From: Deltaproteobacteria bacterium
GTDB lineage: Bacteria; Myxococcota; XYA12-FULL-58-9; JAUUZB01
NCBI GenBank assembly: GCA_030590185.1
Contig: JAUUZB010000095.1
Span: 1-8,601 of the forward strand
Reading direction: 5' to 3'
DNA: 8,601 bases
Part shown: positions 1 through 5,772 of the stretch, piece by piece
How positions within the stretch are numbered: the stretch's first letter is position 1
Layout of the letters: each line of letters begins with the position of its first letter
Notes under the pieces: model-generated
What the model saw: the letters and a program-made list of their open reading frames with translations, nothing else
Told to the model about the DNA's origin: nothing
The model's database searches: none
Made by a program: the position numbers and the translations under genes

Positions 1-1248
1 ATGTCAGGGGCGACGGTCGGGTTGACCACCACCGACGGCGTCTACATCGATGGTGAGCGTACGGTCGTCGGTGACATGACCGGCCCGATGGCGGCGCGCA
101 TGGTGTTGCAGGATCCAACCGTCGATCTCGCGGTGATGGAGACGGCCCGCGGTGGCCTGTTGCGCGCCGGCTTGGGCTACCGCAACTGCGACGTCGGCGC
201 GGTGCTCAACGTCGACGAGGACCACCTCGGCCTCAAGGGGATCGACACCCTCGAGCAGCTCGCCGAGATCAAGCGGATCGTCGTCGAGGTGGCGACCGAG
301 TGCGCGGTGCTCAACGCCGACGACCCCCTGTGCCTGCTGATGGCGGACCGCACCGAGGCGGCCCGCATCGCCTATGTCACCCGCAACCCCAAGCACGAGC
401 TGGTGCGCCAACACATCCGTGCCGGTGGGCTCGCGGCGGTGCTCGAGGAGGGGATCAACGGCGACATGATCACGATCTACGATCACGGCACCCACCTGCC
501 GTTGTTGTGGACCCATCTGATTCCCGCCACCCTCGAGGGCAAGGCACGCCACAACGTGCAGAACGCCATGTTCGCCGCGGTGATGGCCTACGCCATGGGC
601 GTCAAGGCCGAGAACATTCGCCACGGCTTGCGCACCTTCGATACCAGCTACTTCCAGACCCCCGGACGCCTGAACATCTTCGACGGGTTGCCGTTCAAGG
701 TGATCATGGACTACGCGCACAACCCGGCCGCGGTGCGCGCCATGGTCGAGCTCGCGGACAACGTCGGCGCGCAGGGGCGCAAGCTCTGTCTGTTGGCAGC
801 GCCGGGGGATCGACGCGATCAGGATATCGCCGCCATTGGCACCGCCGCCGCCGGTCACTTCGACCGCTACTTTCTACGCAGCGACGACAACCGTCGCGGC
901 CGCGATGGGGACGCCGTGCCGATGCTCCTCGCCGCCGCGCTGCGCGAGCATGGTGTTTCCAAGGATCAGATCGAGATCATCCCGGATGAGCAGACCGCGG
1001 TGCGCGCCGCCCTCGAGGCGTCGAAGCCGGGCGACCTGTTGCTCCTGTTTGCGGATGAGATCCCGCGCACCTGGAAGCAGGTCATCTACTTCAAAGAACA
1101 GGCGCAGCCGGAGGAGGCGGACGCCTCGCGGGTCGGCGACCTGGCCCTGGAACAGGTGCCATCGATCGCCGAGATCCACGAAGTGGGGGGGCAATCGGTG
1201 ATCTCCGATGCACGCGGCGTGCGCTACTCCCGCGCCGCCGAGGATTGA
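1..1248 (+). CDS. cphA: Cyanophycin synthetase CphA, C-terminal part (5' end outside window)
   Basis: CphA makes cyanophycin, the nitrogen storage polymer of a poly-Asp backbone with Arg side chains, in the cytoplasm and without ribosomes. The ATP-grasp half adds Asp to the backbone and the Mur-ligase half adds Arg to the Asp side chain. Only 415 residues of the Mur-ligase half are visible. They begin in the strand just after the P-loop (VGLTTTDGVYIDGE) and continue through METARGGLLRAGLGY, LNVDEDHLG, the HNVQNAMFAAVMAYAMGV helix, QTPGRLNIFDG, DYAHNPAA (from visible residue 237), APGDRRDQD, SDDNRRGRDGD and a closing LLLFADEIPRTWKQVIYF. This order is diagnostic of CphA. The ATG at base 1 is an internal Met, since family members run to about 870-900 residues. 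A tail of about 50 residues after IYFK is poorly conserved as far as I can judge. The stop codon shares one base with the start of the next CphA-like gene, so the two are translationally coupled. The ATP-grasp half cannot be checked here. Confidence 0.93.
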   Translation: MSGATVGLTTTDGVYIDGERTVVGDMTGPMAARMVLQDPTVDLAVMETARGGLLRAGLGYRNCDVGAVLNVDEDHLGLKGIDTLEQLAEIKRIVVEVATECAVLNADDPLCLLMADRTEAARIAYVTRNPKHELVRQHIRAGGLAAVLEEGINGDMITIYDHGTHLPLLWTHLIPATLEGKARHNVQNAMFAAVMAYAMGVKAENIRHGLRTFDTSYFQTPGRLNIFDGLPFKVIMDYAHNPAAVRAMVELADNVGAQGRKLCLLAAPGDRRDQDIAAIGTAAAGHFDRYFLRSDDNRRGRDGDAVPMLLAAALREHGVSKDQIEIIPDEQTAVRAALEASKPGDLLLLFADEIPRTWKQVIYFKEQAQPEEADASRVGDLALEQVPSIAEIHEVGGQSVISDARGVRYSRAAED

Positions 1249-2978
1249 TGCGCCGCCAGAGCTCACGTCGGCTCACCGGACTCAACCTGGCGACCGACCT
1301 TCCGGCGGCGGTCACGGAGGTGGTGACCGCTGACGCGGACAGTGAGGGCGTCGACCGCTTCGTCAATGAGTGGCGTCGCCAGGCGAGCGCCCTGTGCGTC
1401 GCGGCGGGTCTGACCGAGGCGCCCCTCGGCATGCGTCGTTACCCGGGTGGTTTGTCGCTGACCATCGAGGCGCCGATCGATCTTCTCTACCCGGTCATCG
1501 ACCTCAACGACCGGGCGGTCGACCGCGCCATCGCCTTGGTAGAAGACGACTCGGTGCCTGAGGCGGCGGAGCTGGGCGACGAGCTGATCGCCGCGCTGGC
1601 CGCGGCTCGTCAGCCGGCCTTGATGGCGTTGCAAGCGGAAGCGGCGCGGCGCGACGTGCCGTTTTTGTGGGATGACGACGAGGTCTCCGTGGGGCACGGC
1701 CGGTTCGCGGTCACCTGGCCAGCCGACGCCCTGCCAGAGGTGACGGAGGTCGATTGGCGAGCGCGGCGTTCTATCCCGATCGCGTTGATCACCGGGACCA
1801 ACGGCAAGACGACGACCTCGAGGATGCTCGCCCGCATCGCCAAACAGGCCGGCTATCTCCCCGGCAACACCTCGAGCGACGGCGTGTACATGGACGGGGA
1901 GTTGGTCGAAGAGGGCGACTGGACCGGGCCGGGCGCCGCCCGGACGGTGTTGCGCCACGCCGAGGTAGACTTCGCCGTTCTCGAGACCGCCCGCGGCGGC
2001 ATCCTGCGGCGCGGCCTCGGAGTCCCACGGGCCGATGCGGCGATCGTCACTAACGTCGATGCGGATCACTTGGGTGAGTACGGCATCGACGACGTGCCGG
2101 CCATGGCGGGGGTCAAGGCCACGGTCGGCCGCGTCGTGCACAGCGAGGGTCGCGTGGTGCTGTGTGCCGACGAACCCCATCTCGCCGGGCTCGACACCGC
2201 GGCGCTCTTTGTCGCGCCGGTGGTGTGGTTCGGTGGTGACCCGGGTGCACCGCTCATCACGGCTCATCTCCAGGCGGGTGGCGAGGCGTGGTTATTGGAG
2301 GAGGAGATTCTCCTGCGCTGCATCGGGCGGCAACGGGAAACCCTGATGGGGGTAGCCGAAATCCCGGCGACCATCGGAGGCGCGGCCCGGCACAACGCCC
2401 TCAACGCCCTCGGGGCTGCGGCGCTAGCGAGCGCCGTCGGCATCGACCTACCAACCATCGCCGATGGGCTGCGCACCTTTGGCCTTCATCGCGCCGACAA
2501 CCCGGGGCGTGCCGAGGTGCGTGACGTGGACGGCGTGCGGGTCATCCTCGACTTTGGCCACAACCCGCACGGTCTCACCGCCATGATCGGGATGACGGCG
2601 CGCATGTTGGAGCGTCAGCCGGGGCGCCTGTTTGTCAGCACCGCCCAAGCCGGCGACCGCAGCAACGAGGACATTCGCGGCCTGTGCGCTACCATCGCCG
2701 ATGCAAAACCAGCCCATATTTTCGTGCGTGATCTCGCGCAGTATCGGCGCGGGCGTGAGCCGGGCGAGGTGCCGTCCGTCTTTCGCGATTGTTTTGCGTC
2801 GCTCGGGTTTGGGGATGTCGTCACCATCTGCCCATCCGAAGTGGAGGTCATGGAACGAGCGCTCGAGATGGCTGAGCCCGGCGATCTGGTGTTGATGGCG
2901 TTGCATACCGAGCGCCAGGCGATCGACCGCCTGCTCCGGGAACGCCTCTCCCAGCTCGCCGCTCCTCCCCTTGACTGA
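1248..2978 (+). CDS. CphA-like Mur ligase lacking the ATP-grasp domain
   Basis: A 576-residue relative of CphA. The central Mur-ligase module starts near residue 178 with the P-loop GTNGKTTT (183-190, Lys187). It continues with SSDGVYMDGE, LETARGGILRRGLG, TNVDADHLGEYGID, the ARHNALNALGAAAL helix, a DFGHNPHG motif (435-442), AQAGDRSNED and a C-terminal Mur domain ending near residue 570. Residues about 35-160 resemble the N-terminal domain of CphA (APLGMRRYPGGLSLTIEAP; ARRDVPFLWDDDEVSVGHG). That domain is followed almost at once by the Mur module, so the ATP-grasp domain of about 250 residues is absent. The usual HxxEH motif of the CphA N domain is not visible either. The expected chemistry is ATP-dependent amide ligation onto a side-chain carboxylate; substrate unknown. 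The start is the ATG in TGATG, overlapping the upstream stop by one base, with GAGG at 1240-1243; a TTG one codon earlier is less likely. It is probably co-transcribed with cphA as an accessory or diverged paralogue. Confident of the superfamily, unsure of function. Confidence 0.85.
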   Translation: MRRQSSRRLTGLNLATDLPAAVTEVVTADADSEGVDRFVNEWRRQASALCVAAGLTEAPLGMRRYPGGLSLTIEAPIDLLYPVIDLNDRAVDRAIALVEDDSVPEAAELGDELIAALAAARQPALMALQAEAARRDVPFLWDDDEVSVGHGRFAVTWPADALPEVTEVDWRARRSIPIALITGTNGKTTTSRMLARIAKQAGYLPGNTSSDGVYMDGELVEEGDWTGPGAARTVLRHAEVDFAVLETARGGILRRGLGVPRADAAIVTNVDADHLGEYGIDDVPAMAGVKATVGRVVHSEGRVVLCADEPHLAGLDTAALFVAPVVWFGGDPGAPLITAHLQAGGEAWLLEEEILLRCIGRQRETLMGVAEIPATIGGAARHNALNALGAAALASAVGIDLPTIADGLRTFGLHRADNPGRAEVRDVDGVRVILDFGHNPHGLTAMIGMTARMLERQPGRLFVSTAQAGDRSNEDIRGLCATIADAKPAHIFVRDLAQYRRGREPGEVPSVFRDCFASLGFGDVVTICPSEVEVMERALEMAEPGDLVLMALHTERQAIDRLLRERLSQLAAPPLD

Positions 2979-2997
2979 TGACACCCAATCCCATAGT
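2971..2997 (+). promoter_or_regulatory. Possible sigma70-type promoter upstream of rpsO
   Basis: TTGACT (2971-2976), overlapping the stop codon of the preceding gene, is followed after 15 bases by CATAGT (2992-2997). The -35 box matches consensus at five of six positions and the -10 at four of six, but the spacer is two bases shorter than ideal. It lies about 75 bases before the rpsO start. No convincing terminator separates the CphA-like gene from rpsO, so readthrough from upstream is also possible. Confidence 0.33.
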
Positions 2998-3061
2998 AGC
3001 CCGCCAGAATTGCGGTTTCTCCACCACGCCGGGGACTCTCGCGCATCAATCACACCAATTT

Positions 3062-3067
3062 GAGGGG
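3062..3067 (+). promoter_or_regulatory. Ribosome binding site of rpsO
   Basis: GAGGGG lies 7 bases before the ATG at 3075. It supports that ATG as the start, rather than the in-frame TTG at 3060, which would place the Shine-Dalgarno inside the coding region and add five residues that uS15 proteins do not have. Confidence 0.8.
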
Positions 3068-3074
3068 TAATACC

Positions 3075-3344
3075 ATGGCGTTGGCTACGGAAAAAAAGAC
3101 GGAGATCGTCGAGGGATTTCAAACCCACCCGGGCGACACGGGGTCACCCGAGGTGCAGGTAGCGCTCCTCACCGAGCGCATCAATGGACTGACCGACCAC
3201 TTCAAGCTTCACAAGAAGGACCACCACAGCCGCAGGGGACTGCTGATGCTGGTGAGTCAACGCAAGAGCCTGCTGGGCTACCTCAAGCGTAAGGATGCCG
3301 AGCGGTATCGCACGCTGATCCAGCGACTCGGCCTGCGCAAGTAG
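3075..3344 (+). CDS. rpsO: 30S ribosomal protein S15 (uS15)
   Basis: uS15 binds the central domain of 16S rRNA early in assembly of the small-subunit platform and contributes to a bridge with the 50S subunit. The product is 89 residues, the same length as the E. coli protein. It shows the family signature almost throughout: [17 protein letters not shown], then [19 protein letters not shown] with the conserved His/Asp/Ser cluster that contacts rRNA, then [16 protein letters not shown] and the C-terminal [12 protein letters not shown]. Together these form the four-helix fold. pnp follows after a 144-base structured leader, the arrangement found in many bacteria, so the two genes are probably partly co-transcribed. 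In E. coli S15 represses its own translation by binding its leader; no equivalent pseudoknot could be identified by eye here. Confidence 0.98.
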   Translation: MALATEKKTEIVEGFQTHPGDTGSPEVQVALLTERINGLTDHFKLHKKDHHSRRGLLMLVSQRKSLLGYLKRKDAERYRTLIQRLGLRK

Positions 3345-3386
3345 GTTCGCTCCCGGGCCCGCTGCCCGCGGGCAGCCCCGCGAGCC
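3344..3386 (+). terminator. GC-rich hairpin between rpsO and pnp (attenuator, weak terminator or processing site)
   Basis: GGTTCGC (3344-3350, beginning on the last base of the rpsO stop codon) can pair with GCGAGCC (3380-3386), 7 bp with one G-U pair. Inside it lies the perfect 16-base palindrome GCTGCCCGCGGGCAGC (3361-3376), which folds into a 6-bp stem with a CGCG loop. Only four T follow (3388-3391), then CAAAAGG. Termination would therefore be partial, and the element could equally protect the rpsO 3' end or be cut by RNase III. The pairing is seen directly; the role is inferred from the known rpsO-pnp junction of E. coli. Confidence 0.55.
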
Positions 3387-3415
3387 ATTTTCAAAAGGTA
3401 GGCACACGCGATTGT

Positions 3416-3467
3416 GCGGCCAATGGCGCCCCAGGGTGGGCGCCACGCGACTATTACCAATGGCCGC
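3416..3467 (+). promoter_or_regulatory. Nested hairpin in the pnp leader, next to the ribosome binding site
   Basis: An outer perfect 7-bp stem pairs GCGGCCA (3416-3422) with TGGCCGC (3461-3467). It encloses a perfect 8-bp stem, TGGCGCCC (3424-3431) with GGGCGCCA (3438-3445), with loop CAGGGT. The 3' strand ends five bases before the pnp Shine-Dalgarno. An 8-base direct repeat CCAATGGC (3420-3427 and 3457-3464) runs through it. In E. coli a hairpin in the pnp leader is cut by RNase III and then used by PNPase to repress its own synthesis. This element sits in the corresponding place, but the shared mechanism is an inference. Confidence 0.6.
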
Positions 3468-3472
3468 CAGAT

Positions 3473-3478
3473 AGGAAG
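3473..3478 (+). promoter_or_regulatory. Ribosome binding site of pnp
   Basis: AGGAAG lies 10 bases before the ATG at 3489. It decides the start: in-frame GTG (3414) and ATG (3423) codons upstream lie in the leader hairpin and would add residues that PNPase does not have. Confidence 0.75.
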
Positions 3479-3488
3479 ACCAAAACTC

Positions 3489-5627
3489 ATGAGTATAATC
3501 GTCAAGACCGTCGAAGTCGGCGGCAAAACTATCACCCTCGAGACAGGGCGGTTCGCCAAGCAGGCCTCCGGCTCCGTGCTCGTCAGCTGCGGCGGCACCA
3601 TGGTCCTGGTGACCGCGGGGGCCTCCAAGGACAAGCGCGAGGGCGTCGGCTTTCTCCCCCTAACCGTCGACTACCAGGAGAAAACCTCGGCCGCCGGCCG
3701 CATCCCGGGCGGTTACTTCAAGCGCGAGGCTCGGCCCCGCGAGCACGAGACCCTCACCTCCCGTTGTATCGACCGCTCGATCCGGCCCCTCTTCCCGGAG
3801 GGTTGGTTCCACGAGTCGCAGATCATCGCGACCGTCTACTCCGCCAGCGTTGATCACCCAGCCGACCCGCTCGCCATGATCGGCGCCTCAGCGGCCCTCG
3901 GCATCTCGGCCATTCCCTTTGCCGGCCCGATCGCTGGCGTGCGCGTGGCCCGGGTGGGCGGCGAGCTGATCGCCAACCCGAGCTGGGACGAGCAGGCAAA
4001 GGCCGACCTGAACATCTTCATGTCGGCGAGCCGCAACGCCATCGTCATGGTTGAGGGTGGCGGCAACGAGATCAGCGAAGAGGCGGCTGTCGACGCCCTG
4101 CTGTTCGGCCACCAGGCGATCCAGCCCCTGCTCGACGCCCAAGAGGAGCTCCAAAAGGAGTGCGGCAAGGACAAGCTCTCCCCCGACGCCCCCCGCGTGC
4201 TGCCGGACGGCCTCGAAGCCAAGATGCGCGATCTGGCGCTGCCGAAGCTCAAGGAAGTCTACAGCGTCAAAGAGAAGCTGCCCCGCTACGCCGCCCTCGA
4301 CGCGGCCAAGGCGTCGGTCATCGAGACCTTGATCGCGGACGACGAGAGCCTCGCGGATCACATCGGCGACATCAAGTCGGTCTTCAGCTCCCTCAAGGAG
4401 ACCCTGGTCCGCGGGCAAATCGCCAAGGACAAGGTCCGCATGGACGGCCGCGGCCTCACCGACGTCCGGCCGATCACCTGCGAGGTCGGGATCCTGCCCA
4501 ACTGCCACGGCTCGGCGCTGTTTACGCGCGGCGAGACCCAGGCCCTGGTCACCCTGACCCTCGGCACCCGCAAGGATGAGCAGCGGGTCGAAGGGCTCCA
4601 CGAGGAGCACTTCAGCAAGTTCATGCTGCACTACAATTTCCCGCCCTTCAGCGTCAACGAGGCCAAGTTCCTCCGCGGCGCCGGCCGGCGCGAGCTCGGT
4701 CATGGCGCCTTGGCGCGGCGGTCGATCGAATCGGTGTTCGAGTCGGACGACGATTTCCCTTACACGGTGCGGATCCTCAGCGAGATCCTCGAGTCCAACG
4801 GCAGCTCGTCGATGGCCTCGGTCTGCGGTGGCTCCCTCGCCATGTTCGACGGCGGCGCGCCGCTCAAGAAGGCGGTCGCTGGCATCGCCATGGGGCTGAT
4901 CAAGGAGGGGGACGACATCTCGATCCTCTCCGACATCCTCGGCGACGAGGACCACATCGGCGACATGGACTTCAAGGTTGCCGGCACCCGTGACGGCATC
5001 AACGCCATCCAGATGGACATCAAGATCGACGGCGTCAGCCGCGAGATCCTCGAGCAGGCCCTCGGTCAGGCCCGCGAGGGTCGGCTGCACATCCTCGATG
5101 AGATGGACAAGGCCATCGACGCGCCGCGCGGCGACCTCGCCGAGTGCGCCCCGCGAATTACCACCATCAACATCAAGGTCGATCGCATCCGCGACGTGAT
5201 TGGACCAGGCGGCAAGGTCATTCGGGACATCGTGGCCCGCACCGGCGCCCAGGTCGACGTGGCCGACGATGGCACCGTGACCATCGCCAGCACCGAAGGC
5301 GAAGGCGCCCGGCGCGCCATCAAGATGGTCCAGGACCTCACCCAGGAAGCGGTGATGGGCAAGCTCTATCTGGGCAACGTCCGCAAGATCACCGATTTCG
5401 GCGCCTTCGTCGAGATCTTCCCGGGCACCGACGGTCTGGTTCACATCTCCGAGCTCGCCGAGAAGCGGGTCAAGAGCGTCGAGGACGTTCTGCAGGAGGG
5501 GGATGAGGTCGTGGTCAAGGTGATCGGCCAGGATAAGGGCAAGATCCGCTTGTCCCGCCGGCAGGCGATCATCGACGAGCGTGAGCGCGAGCAGGCAGGG
5601 GCCGATGCGGGCTCCAACGCCGAGTAA
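3489..5627 (+). CDS. pnp: Polyribonucleotide nucleotidyltransferase (PNPase)
   Basis: PNPase degrades RNA 3' to 5' by phosphorolysis, releasing nucleoside diphosphates, and can run in reverse to add heteropolymeric tails. It works as a cytoplasmic trimer and often as part of an RNA degradosome. The product is 712 residues (E. coli: 711). Domain order: first RNase PH fold (about 10-145, with GGYFKREARP and SIRPLFPEG), helical linker (about 150-235), second and catalytic RNase PH fold (about 320-540), KH domain with the loop IGPGGK at 571-576, and S1 domain (about 623-692, GNVRKITDFGAFVEI to KGKIRLSRR). The active-site cluster GDEDHIGDMDFKVAG is intact, with acidic residues at 486, 488, 492 and 494 and Lys496. 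The C-terminal tail is short, so no long degradosome-binding extension is present. A small departure from the common pattern is SRCIDRSIRP where SRLIDRPIRP is usual. A strong terminator ends the unit 12 bases downstream. Confidence 0.98.
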   Translation: MSIIVKTVEVGGKTITLETGRFAKQASGSVLVSCGGTMVLVTAGASKDKREGVGFLPLTVDYQEKTSAAGRIPGGYFKREARPREHETLTSRCIDRSIRPLFPEGWFHESQIIATVYSASVDHPADPLAMIGASAALGISAIPFAGPIAGVRVARVGGELIANPSWDEQAKADLNIFMSASRNAIVMVEGGGNEISEEAAVDALLFGHQAIQPLLDAQEELQKECGKDKLSPDAPRVLPDGLEAKMRDLALPKLKEVYSVKEKLPRYAALDAAKASVIETLIADDESLADHIGDIKSVFSSLKETLVRGQIAKDKVRMDGRGLTDVRPITCEVGILPNCHGSALFTRGETQALVTLTLGTRKDEQRVEGLHEEHFSKFMLHYNFPPFSVNEAKFLRGAGRRELGHGALARRSIESVFESDDDFPYTVRILSEILESNGSSSMASVCGGSLAMFDGGAPLKKAVAGIAMGLIKEGDDISILSDILGDEDHIGDMDFKVAGTRDGINAIQMDIKIDGVSREILEQALGQAREGRLHILDEMDKAIDAPRGDLAECAPRITTINIKVDRIRDVIGPGGKVIRDIVARTGAQVDVADDGTVTIASTEGEGARRAIKMVQDLTQEAVMGKLYLGNVRKITDFGAFVEIFPGTDGLVHISELAEKRVKSVEDVLQEGDEVVVKVIGQDKGKIRLSRRQAIIDEREREQAGADAGSNAE

Positions 5628-5639
5628 TCTGTGAGTCAT

Positions 5640-5685
5640 CGGCGGCGCCCGGAGGAATTCCCCCCGGGCGCCGCCGTTTTTTTTT
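5640..5685 (+). terminator. Rho-independent terminator of rpsO-pnp
   Basis: A perfect 13-bp stem pairs bases 5640-5652 with 5664-5676 (CGGCGGCGCCCGG against its reverse complement). The loop is 11 bases and nine consecutive T follow (5677-5685). It starts 12 bases after the pnp stop codon, so it closes the pnp transcript and isolates the lipoprotein gene downstream. Confidence 0.95.
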
Positions 5686-5721
5686 GGGGGAGGCCGCAGC
5701 GGCGTCCATCGACCGGAGCTC

Positions 5722-5749
5722 TTGACGATCAGATCTCTACCGATCAGAT
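5722..5749 (+). promoter_or_regulatory. Tentative promoter of the lipoprotein gene
   Basis: TTGACG (5722-5727) is a good -35 match. The best -10 candidate at 16 bases spacing is TCAGAT (5744-5749), which matches only three of six positions and lies inside a tandem repeat. A promoter is expected here because a strong terminator precedes the gene, but the -10 is weak. An activator or an alternative sigma factor may be needed. Confidence 0.3.
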
Positions 5750-5756
5750 CTCTACC
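5727..5756 (+). repeat. Perfect 15-bp tandem direct repeat
   Basis: GATCAGATCTCTACC occurs twice without interruption (5727-5741 and 5742-5756). It lies between the pnp terminator and the lipoprotein start and begins at the last base of a possible -35 box. Each unit contains the palindrome AGATCT. The head-to-tail arrangement on the same DNA face is not exact (15 bp against 10.5 bp per turn). It may be a regulator site or a slippage duplication. Confidence 0.9.
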
Positions 5757-5762
5757 CTTCTC

Positions 5763-5767
5763 GGAGG
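5763..5767 (+). promoter_or_regulatory. Ribosome binding site of the cysteine-rich lipoprotein gene
   Basis: GGAGG lies five bases before the ATG at 5773. It supports this start, which also gives a complete lipoprotein signal peptide. Confidence 0.8.
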
Positions 5768-5772
5768 TTCTC

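Noticed and set aside
1263..2267. Open frame on the - strand opposite the CphA-like gene
   Set aside because: Arg/His/Asp-rich shadow of a convincing Mur-ligase frame, with no independent support. The same applies to 4-858 on the - strand.
3001..3020. Possible terminator after the CphA-like gene (CCGC/GCGG stem followed by TTTCT)
   Set aside because: The stem is only 4 bp and the T tract is interrupted; too weak to call.
3010..3039. TTGCGG as a -35 box for rpsO
   Set aside because: No acceptable -10 hexamer is found at 16-18 bases; TTGACT at 2971 is the better candidate.
3414..3488. N-terminal extension of PNPase from an upstream in-frame GTG
   Set aside because: It would be encoded by the leader hairpins, has no match to PNPase N-termini, and a good Shine-Dalgarno serves the ATG at 3489.
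5641..5685. A small + strand open frame starting just after pnp (5631-5843)
   Set aside because: It runs through the terminator stem and T tract, giving a Pro/Gly/Arg-rich product, and overlaps the signal peptide of the lipoprotein in another frame.
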